Origin: a virus
Strand: one strand, 5' to 3'
Length of the DNA: 41,215 nt
IMG/VR virus record: IMGVR_UViG_3300021093_003887
Coordinates: 1-41,215 of that record
This document shows, piece by piece, positions 1-8,056 of this stretch (position 1 is its first letter; each line of letters starts with the position of its first letter). The notes under the pieces were generated by a model. That model did not search any database and was not told the DNA's origin. It saw only the letters and a list, made by a program, of their open reading frames with translations. A program made the position numbers and the translations under genes.

Positions 1-80
1 AAATAGGGTCGATTGCTTAAAATTTCATTTATTAACTTATTTTTATCGTATTCATAGAATAGTTTTTGGTATTTTATCAT
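1..80 (-). CDS. N-terminal fragment of a leftward gene, unknown function
   Basis: An open frame reads leftward from an ATG whose complement lies at 78-80 and stays open for all 26 codons to the window edge. It begins M-I-K-Y-Q-K-L-F-Y-E-Y-D and has the mixed, A/T-ending codon use of the other island genes. The gene is cut off at position 1, so length and family cannot be judged. It is divergent from the tail-fibre gene at 224. A possible ribosome site (AGGAAA) lies rather far upstream of the ATG, so the start is tentative. Confidence 0.45.
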   Translation of the reverse strand, partial: MIKYQKLFYEYDKNKLINEILSNRPY

Positions 81-186
81 GGTCAAAAGCAATAATTTCC
101 TAATCATATAACGTTTATTTAAAAAAATAAGTATCGTAGTGATAAAAATTCTTAGTATTATTGACTGCAGTAATTTAGAACTAAAC

Positions 187-194
187 AATAAATA
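187..194 (+). promoter_or_regulatory. T4-type late promoter box (AATAAATA)
   Basis: The octamer AATAAATA differs from the T4 late consensus TATAAATA at one base. Transcription would start about 6 nt after its last A, near 200. That leaves a leader of about 24 nt holding a TAGGAG ribosome site before the ATG at 224, which suits late expression of a tail-fibre gene. Confidence 0.5.
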
Positions 195-223
195 CATGGA
201 TTAGCAATCTTAGGAGTCAAAAC

Positions 224-1915
224 ATGCCATTACAGATCCGTAGAGGAACTACCGCTGAAGTTAACAGTATAACACCATTAGTAGGTGAACTGATTTACAA
301 TACACAGACAGGAAGTGTTCTTGTCGGTGACGGGGGAACTGCTGGCGGCGTGCCTATCGCCGGAGTGTCATTAAACGAATCTAAAGATGCTGCTGCTGCC
401 TCGATTCTAGCGGGAACACACAAAAATATAAGTTTTTCTTATGATAGTGTTGCAAAAACACTGAGCGCTACTGTTGATATTTTAACTCACGAAACGATCG
501 TATCTGATGCTATCGTGACAGATAAAATTTTTAACACAGCATCTACGGTGGTCATTGATGTAGATACTGCGACAGTTAATGGCACGTTGATCGGAAGTGT
601 CACCGGCGATGTCAAAGGTTCCGTTTTCGCAGACGATTCAACTCTTTTGGTAGATGCTATAGACGGTGTTCTTAGGGGAACATTAGTAGGAACCGTCACC
701 GGCGATGTCAAAGGTTCCGTTTTCGCAGACGATTCAACTCTTTTGGTAGATGCTGTAGACGGTGTTCTTAGGGGAACATTAGTAGGAACCGTTGCGGGTA
801 ACGTTTTGGGTAACGTTTTGGGTAACGTTTCGGGTAATGTTTTGGGTGACGTTTCGGGTAATTTAACAGGAGATGTCAAAGGTTCTGTATTTGCAGAAAA
901 TTCGTCCATAATGGTTGATGCGACAAATGGTTCGATCAATTTAGATGGCACCGTACAGGGAGACGTGATACCAAATCAGAATGCAAGTCATGATCTAGGA
1001 TCAAATACCAATTCATTCCGAGATCTGTATCTATCTGGTGACGCAACATTAAGGGGAAACTCAGTACGTACTTTTTCACTGGCTAATTTTACCTCAGATA
1101 CATCCGCATCTATAATTAGTTTTAACAAATCCAGAGGAACAACGTCATCACCATCTACCGTGAATATAGGAGACCGATTAGGAAATATATTATTCAGAGG
1201 ATTTAACGGATCCACAGAACTGACAGCGGCAGCTATAACTTCTAACGTTGATAGCACTATTTCTCCTACCAATATTCCAGGCAATCTTGAATTTAACGTA
1301 AGAAATACACTTGGTGTATTACTAACTCCGCTCAAAATATTAAATTCGGGTATAGTAAGAATACTATCTGATACAAATTTAACCAGTACTAAAGTTCTTT
1401 TAGCCAGCTGCCATCATGATAGCTCAGCGACAACCACAGCGATAGGGTTATCAAGAAGTAGGGGATCAATAGAAGCCCCAACTGCTGTGCAAGACGGTGA
1501 TCTTATCTATAATATAACATATGCTGGGTACGACGGTTTAGCTTATAGAGATAGCTCATCTATTCGGGCTGCGGTAGACGGATCTATTTCGAGTTCAATA
1601 GTTCCAGGGCGATTAGAATTTTATACTGCAAATTCGTCAGGTACACTAATAAAAAACGCTCAATTAGATAAAAATGGTGTGTTAAAAGTTGATAATATAC
1701 AAGCCCTTACTAATACTTTATCAATTGTTGGGGATATTGTTGGATCAGTTTTTTCCGATTCATCTACTTTGTTAGTAGACGGAACAAATGGATCACTTAA
1801 ATATTATGCGACAGTTCCGGGAGATTGGAGTGGTTCTGCACCAACAACTGTAGGCGAAGCTTTAGATAGACTGGCCACCTTAGTGAAAACATTGAATGCT
1901 GGTGTAGGTGCTTAA
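224..1915 (+). CDS. Tail-fibre / virion structural protein with internal repeats
   Basis: The 563-residue protein starts with M-P-L-Q-I-R-R-G-T-T-A-E, the short N-terminal module common in phage tail fibres and tropism-determinant proteins (residues 1 to about 45). It then runs into Gly/Val/Thr/Asp-rich beta-type sequence. Residues about 126-189 are two copies of a 32-residue unit containing GDVKGSVFADDSTLLVDA, followed by a run of four-residue G-N-V-L/S units and further partial copies of the GDVKGSVF motif at about 216 and near the C-terminus. No enzyme motif is seen. A TAGGAG ribosome site precedes the ATG by 7 nt and a late promoter box lies upstream. The role inferred is a receptor-binding or fibre-shaft component; the exact position in the virion is unknown. 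Confidence 0.75.
   Translation: MPLQIRRGTTAEVNSITPLVGELIYNTQTGSVLVGDGGTAGGVPIAGVSLNESKDAAAASILAGTHKNISFSYDSVAKTLSATVDILTHETIVSDAIVTDKIFNTASTVVIDVDTATVNGTLIGSVTGDVKGSVFADDSTLLVDAIDGVLRGTLVGTVTGDVKGSVFADDSTLLVDAVDGVLRGTLVGTVAGNVLGNVLGNVSGNVLGDVSGNLTGDVKGSVFAENSSIMVDATNGSINLDGTVQGDVIPNQNASHDLGSNTNSFRDLYLSGDATLRGNSVRTFSLANFTSDTSASIISFNKSRGTTSSPSTVNIGDRLGNILFRGFNGSTELTAAAITSNVDSTISPTNIPGNLEFNVRNTLGVLLTPLKILNSGIVRILSDTNLTSTKVLLASCHHDSSATTTAIGLSRSRGSIEAPTAVQDGDLIYNITYAGYDGLAYRDSSSIRAAVDGSISSSIVPGRLEFYTANSSGTLIKNAQLDKNGVLKVDNIQALTNTLSIVGDIVGSVFSDSSTLLVDGTNGSLKYYATVPGDWSGSAPTTVGEALDRLATLVKTLNAGVGA
599..790 (+). repeat. Tandem duplication, 96-bp period, two copies
   Basis: Positions 599-694 and 695-790 are almost identical (for example CACCGGCGATG at 601 and 697). 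The period is a multiple of three, so the reading frame is kept and each unit encodes 32 residues of the fibre. The few differences include an Ile/Val change, which points to a recent in-frame duplication. Confidence 0.9.
797..856 (+). repeat. Short tandem repeat, 12-bp period, about five units
   Basis: Units of the form GGTAACGTTTTG or GGTAACGTTTCG follow one another at 797, 809, 821, 833 and 845. Each encodes the tetrapeptide G-N/D-V-L/S. The unit is a multiple of three, so gain or loss by slippage would change fibre length without a frameshift. Confidence 0.85.
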
Positions 1916-1968
1916 CACTGTAATTTGCTGAATTATATTCATTCTTAAGAAATTCAAAAAAAATTTCC

Positions 1969-1976
1969 TATAAATA
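1969..1976 (+). promoter_or_regulatory. T4-type late promoter box, perfect TATAAATA
   Basis: This is an exact match to the T4 late promoter consensus. The start codon at 1981 is only 5 nt after the last A, so the predicted start site (about 1982) falls on the start codon and the transcript would be essentially leaderless. No ribosome site is visible before the ATG. Confidence 0.65.
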
Positions 1977-1980
1977 TCGG

Positions 1981-3252
1981 ATGGAACTACCTACAAACCG
2001 ATTTTATAAAGTCAAAGATAAAATATTTCATAATAAAATCGAAGCGATTTTATATGCAAATAAAAGCAAAGAAGACGTCACATGGCATTTTTATCAAGAA
2101 ATTTTTGATAAAGTAAATTGGTTAATCGAACCAGATCTCGGGTTAGATGAACTTTATGCAAAAAGAGCGGCCCAGATTAGAGATCAGTATGATTATATAG
2201 TTATATTGTGCAGCGGAGGAGCTGATAGTACAAATGTTGTAAAAAGTTTTATTAATAACGATATATTTCCTGACGAAATAATTGCATCGGCTCCGTTAGA
2301 AGGTTTGAATAACTACAATTTCAATGATACAGACAGTAGCCATTATAATACTATGTCTGAAACAAAATTTGCTCAACTACCGTTAATCAATGATATATCT
2401 CAAAAATATCCCAATATACGAATAACATTGCATGATTATTTCAAAGACATTTTAGATTATAAACCTGAAGAATGGCTGTATTTGTGTGAAGATTGGGTCC
2501 ATCCTTCGAGCTTGTCGAGGTATAGATTTGAAAGGCATAAACATCTTAAAAATTTAGCTGAATCGGGTAAGAAAATAGCATTTGTTTATGGTATAGACAA
2601 ACCAATTTTAGTCGTCGGCAAAAACTACGAATCGCTAACGGTTAGTTTTTCAGATTTAACAGTTAATGTACAAAGACCGCCATTCAATGAAAACTATCCC
2701 AATGTAGATAACGTTCTTTTTTATTGGACAGCTGATTTGCCCGAATTAATGGTTAAACAAGCGCATGTTTTAGGTAAATGGATTTTTCAAAAAGAAAATT
2801 GGTACGCTCTGCGTTACCTAACTGTCTACGATAGGGCTATGAAAACAAGTTATGTCGACAACAGGATGAGACATAGCAAATACGAAAGAGCTATTGTTCC
2901 TTGCATATATCCGAACACTTACCGTAAAGTTTTTCAGGCTGAAAAACCATCTAGTCTATTTCTAGGAGAACATGATTTCTGGTTTTACAAATTACATAAA
3001 GATACGACTTCGTATCAGATGATGCTGTCAGATTCAGTTAATTTTCTAAATAAAATAGACTACAAATACCTTAATAGACAAAAATCCGGATTGGTCACGT
3101 ACCATAACACCTATAGTTTAGGACCATTAAAAAAATTTTGTACAGCTAGCGAAACTTTAAAATCAATTATAAATTTAGAAACTTTTTTTGGAAAAAAATT
3201 AAGCGACACCAAGATTCCAGAAAATTTTATAGACCTTTATTTCGGAATGTAA
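1981..3252 (+). CDS. PP-loop (asparagine-synthase-like) ATP pyrophosphatase, 423 aa
   Basis: The signature S-G-G-A-D-S at residues 78-83 is the pyrophosphate-binding PP-loop (SGGxDS) of N-type ATP pyrophosphatases, placed after a beta-strand (YIVIL) as in asparagine synthetase, QueC and ThiI relatives. Such enzymes adenylate a carboxyl or carbonyl group for amide or thio-group formation. There is no N-terminal Cys glutaminase domain, so ammonia or another amine would have to come from elsewhere. The long C-terminal part (about 230-423) is not recognised. It is the first gene of the A+T-rich island, has no visible ribosome site, sits directly on a late promoter box, and converges with the cupin gene with a 16-nt overlap of stops. 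The substrate is unknown. Confidence 0.65.
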   Translation: MELPTNRFYKVKDKIFHNKIEAILYANKSKEDVTWHFYQEIFDKVNWLIEPDLGLDELYAKRAAQIRDQYDYIVILCSGGADSTNVVKSFINNDIFPDEIIASAPLEGLNNYNFNDTDSSHYNTMSETKFAQLPLINDISQKYPNIRITLHDYFKDILDYKPEEWLYLCEDWVHPSSLSRYRFERHKHLKNLAESGKKIAFVYGIDKPILVVGKNYESLTVSFSDLTVNVQRPPFNENYPNVDNVLFYWTADLPELMVKQAHVLGKWIFQKENWYALRYLTVYDRAMKTSYVDNRMRHSKYERAIVPCIYPNTYRKVFQAEKPSSLFLGEHDFWFYKLHKDTTSYQMMLSDSVNFLNKIDYKYLNRQKSGLVTYHNTYSLGPLKKFCTASETLKSIINLETFFGKKLSDTKIPENFIDLYFGM

Positions 3253-3860
3253 GTTCTGCTTTTCATAGGATTATATTCGTCTGTGGGACCGTCATCACTA
3301 TCCGGATGAAAAGCAATTAAACTCATATCTGATTCATTAGTAATGAACCTATGCGATTCAAATCTATTTAAAATAAAACAATCACCTATGTTAAGTTCCT
3401 GTGATCGATCGTTAAATTCTGCTACACCAGATCCTGAAATTATCATTCCTATTCTTATACTAGGATGAACATGAAATGTTTGTTTGATAAATTTTGGAAA
3501 ATACAAATAATTTATACAAGGATCACCGTTCCTGCAAGGAGAAACTAGATTAGAATTAGAACATCCATCTATGTAACTTAAATTCCCAGGTAATCCCGGA
3601 TTAATTAAACAAATATATTGATCAGGAAAGTTATATCCAAATAAATCTATAACTATTCCGTGGCCTACTATTTCAAACTCGACGTTTACTGACGCTGCAA
3701 AAACTCCAGAAAATTTAAATTTTTCTGATTTTAAATCACCATTACACATGATAAATCGAGTGGTTTCTTTACTGGCAAATGATCGATTGCCATCTACTTT
3801 ACTGACATAAATTCTATGTCTATCGTTATGCACAAAATCATCATTTATTAACTTGAACAT
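3237..3860 (-). CDS. Cupin-domain protein, 207 aa
   Basis: A C-terminal cupin barrel is visible at about residues 115-190: motif 1 has H130-x-H132 followed by the Gly-rich turn G-S-G, and motif 2 has the I-G-D turn at 158-160 with H170. The three histidines could bind a metal; the usual motif-1 Glu is not obvious. The N-terminal 110 residues have no recognised motif and contain several Cys (around 100-115). Cupins of this kind are dioxygenases, isomerases or sugar- or metabolite-binding proteins. An AAAGGA ribosome site lies upstream of the ATG. It converges with the PP-loop gene on its left and diverges from the gene at 3937. Confidence 0.65.
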   Translation of the reverse strand: MFKLINDDFVHNDRHRIYVSKVDGNRSFASKETTRFIMCNGDLKSEKFKFSGVFAASVNVEFEIVGHGIVIDLFGYNFPDQYICLINPGLPGNLSYIDGCSNSNLVSPCRNGDPCINYLYFPKFIKQTFHVHPSIRIGMIISGSGVAEFNDRSQELNIGDCFILNRFESHRFITNESDMSLIAFHPDSDDGPTDEYNPMKSRTYIPK

Positions 3861-3900
3861 AACTAATATCCTTTAAGTAATTTCATAATCGTACTTATAT

Positions 3901-3908
3901 GATAAATA
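3901..3908 (+). promoter_or_regulatory. T4-type late promoter box (GATAAATA)
   Basis: GATAAATA matches the late consensus at 7 of 8 bases. The predicted start near 3914 gives a leader of about 23 nt with an AAAAAGGG ribosome site before the ATG at 3937. Confidence 0.5.
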
Positions 3909-3936
3909 CTTTTATATCTTCAAAAAAGGGCTAAAA

Positions 3937-4311
3937 ATGGAAATTGAAAAAGAAATAGAATGTACCAGAGAATCTATTGAAATTCCATGGTTTTTCGATT
4001 ATATAAGAGACAATAAAGAAAAATTTGTCGATATTTTCTCTTATACAGAAGAAACTTTTATTATTCCTGGCGATATCTTAATAGAAAATAATACAAGCGG
4101 AAATGGATTAGTTCAGAATAAAAAAATATATTTTAAAAATTACAATGTTTTTGACAGATGGCAGAATGATCCAACTTTATTATTAATTCAAGAAGAAAAT
4201 AAAAAATATAATGAAGAGAACGGGATAATAATGAATTTTATGCGTATAAAGGATTTAGTAACAGATATCGTTTTTGTGTCAAGATCTTCCGATTCTAATG
4301 ATCCTGAATAG
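3937..4311 (+). CDS. Hypothetical protein, 124 aa
   Basis: I do not recognise this protein. It is acidic, rich in Glu, Asp, Asn and Ile, with no signal peptide or membrane segment and no Cys pair or His motif that suggests an enzyme. A ribosome site (AAAAAGGG) and a late promoter box support it as a real gene. It converges with the GNAT gene and their ends overlap by 17 nt. Confidence 0.6.
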   Translation: MEIEKEIECTRESIEIPWFFDYIRDNKEKFVDIFSYTEETFIIPGDILIENNTSGNGLVQNKKIYFKNYNVFDRWQNDPTLLLIQEENKKYNEENGIIMNFMRIKDLVTDIVFVSRSSDSNDPE

Positions 4312-4750
4312 TCTGATTAACATTCTTGTAAACTATGGTCATCAAAGATTCGTATCCGACCGATTTTGAAATTTTGTCGATCATTAGTTTGTTTTGTAAA
4401 TGTATAGATGAATATATTCTATTTTTCGATAGGTTAATCGCTACGTGATTTAAATATTCATGCATAACTTTGTATAATCCTTTCTTCCTGTGATTTTTTT
4501 CAACAAATGCTATATTAATCCAAATAGCATTTTTATATTTAAACTCGTCATAAAAAATAGATGCAGCTCTTTCTTCTGAGTTTTCAAATATGATAGCTCC
4601 TGTCGCTCTTGGTGGAACATGGTTTATCATTTGATATCCTTCATTTTTGTATTTTTCATGGATAGATTCATAATATAAATTTAGATTGTCATCAATTTCT
4701 TGATACCAATTTAAATTGAAATTCATTAAAGAAATAAAAGTATCTGGCAT
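4295..4750 (-). CDS. GNAT-family N-acetyltransferase, 151 aa
   Basis: The C-terminal half (about residues 78-145) has the GNAT layout: a beta-strand W-I-N-I-A-F-V, then the acetyl-CoA pyrophosphate-binding stretch E-K-N-H-R-K-K-G-L-Y (the R/Q-x-x-G-x-G/A-type loop) at the head of a helix, then the final strand and helix ending K-S-V-G-Y-E-S-L. Members transfer an acyl group from CoA to an amine of a small molecule, peptide or lipid precursor. The substrate cannot be told. The loop is degenerate (K-K-G-L-Y). It diverges from the PP-loop gene at 4784, and its own promoter is not clear. Confidence 0.6.
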   Translation of the reverse strand: MPDTFISLMNFNLNWYQEIDDNLNLYYESIHEKYKNEGYQMINHVPPRATGAIIFENSEERAASIFYDEFKYKNAIWINIAFVEKNHRKKGLYKVMHEYLNHVAINLSKNRIYSSIHLQNKLMIDKISKSVGYESLMTIVYKNVNQTIQDH

Positions 4751-4753
4751 GTT

Positions 4754-4761
4754 TATAAATA
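4754..4761 (+). promoter_or_regulatory. T4-type late promoter box, perfect TATAAATA
   Basis: Exact late consensus. The predicted start at about 4767 leaves a leader of about 17 nt with no ribosome-binding site before the ATG at 4784. It would drive the overlapping gene run 4784-9580. Confidence 0.6.
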
Positions 4762-4783
4762 TTCCGTAAATTACTTATCTATT

Positions 4784-5671
4784 ATGATCACACCGAGATA
4801 CAAAAATTACTACACTATCCAAGGTACCGGAATAAATTTTAATTTAAACATATCAAAATGTTCTCGTGCGGTAGGTACATACCAAGAAGAGTTAATTAAT
4901 AACGCGATCTTTCTAAAAGAAAATACAAAGAAAGACATTTATGTATTCTATAGTGGGGGATTAGATAGCGAATACATAATTAAGATCTTTCTTTCTCAAA
5001 AAATTAAAATAACACCAATTATCGTTTCATTAGAACCAAATTATAATTCGTTTGATATTTCATACGCTATAGATTTTTGCAAATACAACGATTTAAAACC
5101 TATTATAATAAATTTTGATTTCGATAACTTTGTAACTTCGGGTGAGTTTCTTGAAGTGGCTCGATCTGCCAATTGCATTGTGTATCAATACCCGGTATTC
5201 TTAAAACTATCAAAAACGTTGGACGGTACTATAATATTTGGTAGCGATCAACCCCATCTTTGTAAAGATGATAACTCTGATACTTGGTATTTTGACGAAA
5301 GAGAAAGGATAGTATCAGTTTGGTATAATTGGTATAAAAACCAAAATTTAGACGGAACCCCATCATTTTTAAATTACAATCCCGAAACATTGTTATCATT
5401 TCTATATGAACCAAGAATAAAAGATCTTGTGTCTAATAAAATTAAAGGCAGAAAAGGTACTAGTTCTAGTAAATTAATGATTTATGATAGACATTTTAAA
5501 GATATGCGGTCAAGAAGCAAATATGATGGTTTCGAAATTATACGAACATCTAAAATTTTTAGTCATCCCGATATTCAAATGATCAGAACTGATCCTATGG
5601 ATTATTCTATACCCCACAATGGGTATTTTAAAATATCTTATAATTCATTGTTAAAAAAATTAACTCAATGA
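4784..5671 (+). CDS. PP-loop (asparagine-synthase-like) ATPase, copy A, 295 aa
   Basis: The PP-loop S-G-G-L-D-S is at residues 57-62, after a hydrophobic strand (IYVFY), as in the synthetase domain of asparagine synthetases. There is no glutaminase domain. The N-terminal G-I-N-F segment, the spacing to the PP-loop and the C-terminal (Y/V)-x-I-(S/K)-Y-(N/D)-x-L-(L/I)-K motif resemble the gene at 15158, so the two look like diverged paralogues. The protein probably activates a carboxylate for amide formation. It heads a run of five genes whose stops and starts overlap or abut (to 9580), suggesting one transcript from the late box at 4754. Confidence 0.65.
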   Translation: MITPRYKNYYTIQGTGINFNLNISKCSRAVGTYQEELINNAIFLKENTKKDIYVFYSGGLDSEYIIKIFLSQKIKITPIIVSLEPNYNSFDISYAIDFCKYNDLKPIIINFDFDNFVTSGEFLEVARSANCIVYQYPVFLKLSKTLDGTIIFGSDQPHLCKDDNSDTWYFDERERIVSVWYNWYKNQNLDGTPSFLNYNPETLLSFLYEPRIKDLVSNKIKGRKGTSSSKLMIYDRHFKDMRSRSKYDGFEIIRTSKIFSHPDIQMIRTDPMDYSIPHNGYFKISYNSLLKKLTQ

Positions 5672-6531
5672 AACATAAAATTTTTATAACAGAAATTCCG
5701 AAAAAGTTTACAGTATGGCAGTGGATAATGAAAACCACCGACATTAAAAAATTAATGTCAACTATAGTGTCGCCAGTAAAAACATATACGATTTTAGATC
5801 TTATACACAATATAGATATTAAAGGTCTGACCAAAACTACAACAAAAATTATTGATACATTTGGATACCAAGGATGGAAGAACAATGTAGGAGAAGATCA
5901 AGCCTACGGGGGATTAAGCTTAACTTATAATCCCGAGTACCGTGATATCTCAAATGAGAATAGTCAAACTCTTGGGACATATCGCAATCAGAAAACAGAA
6001 TATTTCTTTGATCAAACCCATAATTTCAATGACTTACAAAATACGTATTATGATACATATGGGTTTAGAAAATTATCTCCCTGCGCAGAACTATTAGACG
6101 CATTTCTTTTAGATTTTGATAGAACGTTAATCAGAAGTAGGATAGCCATATTAAATTCTCAACATTTAGATCCAACAACTATAAATTCCTGGGGGTGGCA
6201 CAGAGATGAATCTGTTTTTGAAAATATACGAATTAACATACCTATCCAAACTGACAATAATTATCTTTTTCAACTATTAGGAAAATCGACTCTACATTTA
6301 AAATATGGACACATGTATTCGTGGGATACCAACGTTCCCCACAGAGTATTTCCTTATATAAATTCGATAAAAAATAGAATACATATAGTTTTAGGATTTA
6401 GCCCATGGTTCGATTACAATCCTTTAGATCAATGCTGGTGCAGCAATGAATTCTATGGTAAAATACACCCGTTCGAAATGCTTATTTCGGGTTTAATAAA
6501 TAAAAAGATAACAGGTGCAAATTATATATGA
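5668..6531 (+). CDS. Aspartyl/asparaginyl beta-hydroxylase-like 2OG-Fe(II) oxygenase, 287 aa
   Basis: The iron-binding facial triad is visible: H178-R-D180 in the strand W-G-W-H-R-D-E, and H225 in V-P-H-R-V, followed by R237, which fits the residue that holds 2-oxoglutarate. The order and spacing match the AspH-like 2OG oxygenase superfamily, whose members hydroxylate Asp/Asn side chains or, as in OlsC, the acyl chain of ornithine lipids. The N-terminal 150 residues are unrecognised. The ATG overlaps the stop of the PP-loop gene by 4 nt (ATGA), and the next gene overlaps by 4 nt, so translation is probably coupled. Direct neighbours downstream are two fatty-acid desaturases. Confidence 0.7.
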   Translation: MKHKIFITEIPKKFTVWQWIMKTTDIKKLMSTIVSPVKTYTILDLIHNIDIKGLTKTTTKIIDTFGYQGWKNNVGEDQAYGGLSLTYNPEYRDISNENSQTLGTYRNQKTEYFFDQTHNFNDLQNTYYDTYGFRKLSPCAELLDAFLLDFDRTLIRSRIAILNSQHLDPTTINSWGWHRDESVFENIRINIPIQTDNNYLFQLLGKSTLHLKYGHMYSWDTNVPHRVFPYINSIKNRIHIVLGFSPWFDYNPLDQCWCSNEFYGKIHPFEMLISGLINKKITGANYI

Positions 6532-7283
6532 AACTATTTTCAGCTTCGGCTATATCTTTATCTATAATACAAATAATTTCTACAATTGGAGCTATAATTG
6601 GGCTATGGGTGTTTAGTTTTGACTATCTGTCTATTATAGTTATTCTCGTATCATACTATCTATATAGTGGTATCGGAGTGAGTATGATGCTACACCGTTT
6701 TTACGCACACAAAAGTTTTGAATTTAAATATCCCATTTTAAAATATGTGTTTACCTGGTTCGCTTTAATGTCTGGACGAGGAAGTATTATAGGTTGGGTT
6801 CATGTACATCGAGAACATCATGCATTTTCTGACACTGAAAAAGATCCTCATTCTCCTAGTATAAAAGGATGGCGGGTGCTTTTTCCGCATTTGATGGATT
6901 ACGGTAAAAAAATAAATGTAAGACTGGTAAGGGATTTACTTAATAAAAAACAAATATATATTAATGACTATTATATGTTGCTAGTATTATCTTGTGTCTC
7001 TATTTTGATAATCATCGATCCTTGGATAGCATATTTTTGTTGGTTTGTCCCGGTATCAATTACTCATTTTGTTTTAAACACATTCATTTATTTTGGTCAT
7101 AATTTAGGGTATACTAATCATAAGTATAAAGATAATAGCAAAAACCTTTGGGTATATGGCATATTGCTCTGGGGCGAAGGTTGGCATAATAATCATCATT
7201 CGAATGCCAAAAATTGGAATATGCAAGAGAAATGGTGGGAATTAGATCTGATAGCCCCCCTTATATACTTGGTAAAAAAATGA
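6528..7283 (+). CDS. Membrane di-iron fatty-acid desaturase 1, 251 aa
   Basis: All three histidine boxes of acyl-CoA/acyl-lipid desaturases are present: H56-R-F-Y-A-H61, H94-R-E-H-H98 and H220-N-N-H-H224, plus the conserved D-P-H-S-P after box 2 and G-E-G-W before box 3. Hydrophobic stretches at about 8-50, 70-90, 150-175 and 178-190 fit the four-helix membrane fold of the delta-9-type family. At 251 residues it is a compact member. It would introduce a double bond into an acyl chain, needing O2 and electrons. It overlaps the hydroxylase upstream and the second desaturase downstream by 4 nt each. Confidence 0.9.
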   Translation: MKLFSASAISLSIIQIISTIGAIIGLWVFSFDYLSIIVILVSYYLYSGIGVSMMLHRFYAHKSFEFKYPILKYVFTWFALMSGRGSIIGWVHVHREHHAFSDTEKDPHSPSIKGWRVLFPHLMDYGKKINVRLVRDLLNKKQIYINDYYMLLVLSCVSILIIIDPWIAYFCWFVPVSITHFVLNTFIYFGHNLGYTNHKYKDNSKNLWVYGILLWGEGWHNNHHSNAKNWNMQEKWWELDLIAPLIYLVKK

Positions 7284-8053
7284 AAAATATATTTTCTAGT
7301 AATACTTTAGGAGTCCAAATATTCGCTATCATAAGCATAATCGGCACAATTATAGGAATTTACAGTCATGGATTAGACTATTTTGCTCTATTACTTATTG
7401 TTATTGGATATTTCTTATATGGATGTCTAGGAATAGTGGTCACATTCCACAGAAATCTCACCCATAATAGCTACGAGACTACTCCTATAATAAAAAATTT
7501 ATTTTCACTACTGGGATGCTTCGGTAACACAGGTAGCCCATTAGCATGGACTGCTATCCATATCAATCATCATTTAAAAAGTGATAAAGTAACCGATCCT
7601 CATAGTCCTAAATACAGAGGATACAAAATATTTTCATTATCGTATGATGCACGGGTGGATGGTAACACTAAATGGAAAATGAGAAAACTTATAACAGATA
7701 GATATCAACAATTTTTACATCGTTACTATTTTATAATTTTATTTTTATGGAGCCTAATCCTATTCATATTAGGGGGATCATATCTGATGATATTTTTGCA
7801 CTGGGCTCCTGCCTTGCTTACAGGGATCATGAGTAATGTTGTAAACTACATAGGACATAAACCTAATTGGTTTGGAAGTTATCGTCGATATAATTTGAAA
7901 GACCAGAGCACAAACAATTGGCTATGGGCGATTCCTAGCTGGGGAGAAACATGGCACAACAATCATCATAGGCATCCTAAGAACTACAGTTGCGGTGAAT
8001 CATGGTGGGAAATAGATGTATCAGCGATGATAATAAAAATAATTAAAATTTAA
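7280..8053 (+). CDS. Membrane di-iron fatty-acid desaturase 2, 257 aa
   Basis: A second desaturase of the same family: H57-R-N-L-T-H62, H94-I-N-H-H98 and H226-N-N-H-H230, with D-P-H-S-P and W-G-E-T-W in the expected places. I chose the ATG at 7280, which overlaps the previous stop (ATGA), over an upstream in-frame ATG at 7214 that would read through the end of desaturase 1. It is clearly related to desaturase 1 but well diverged, so the tandem pair is not a fresh duplication and may act at different positions or on different acyl chains. The radical SAM gene follows 3 nt downstream. Confidence 0.9.
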   Translation: MKNIFSSNTLGVQIFAIISIIGTIIGIYSHGLDYFALLLIVIGYFLYGCLGIVVTFHRNLTHNSYETTPIIKNLFSLLGCFGNTGSPLAWTAIHINHHLKSDKVTDPHSPKYRGYKIFSLSYDARVDGNTKWKMRKLITDRYQQFLHRYYFIILFLWSLILFILGGSYLMIFLHWAPALLTGIMSNVVNYIGHKPNWFGSYRRYNLKDQSTNNWLWAIPSWGETWHNNHHRHPKNYSCGESWWEIDVSAMIIKIIKI

Positions 8054-8056
8054 TCA

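Noticed and set aside
487-951. Long minus-strand open frame opposite the fibre gene
   Set aside because: It mirrors the Gly/Val/Asp repeats of the real gene as Pro/Thr/Leu repeats; such antisense frames arise from codon bias and it has no ribosome site.
1916-1968. Possible terminator after the fibre gene (TTCTTAAGAA palindrome followed by an A-run)
   Set aside because: The stem is short and A+T-only and is not followed by a T-run on the coding strand, so a rho-independent terminator is not supported. I saw no convincing one elsewhere either.
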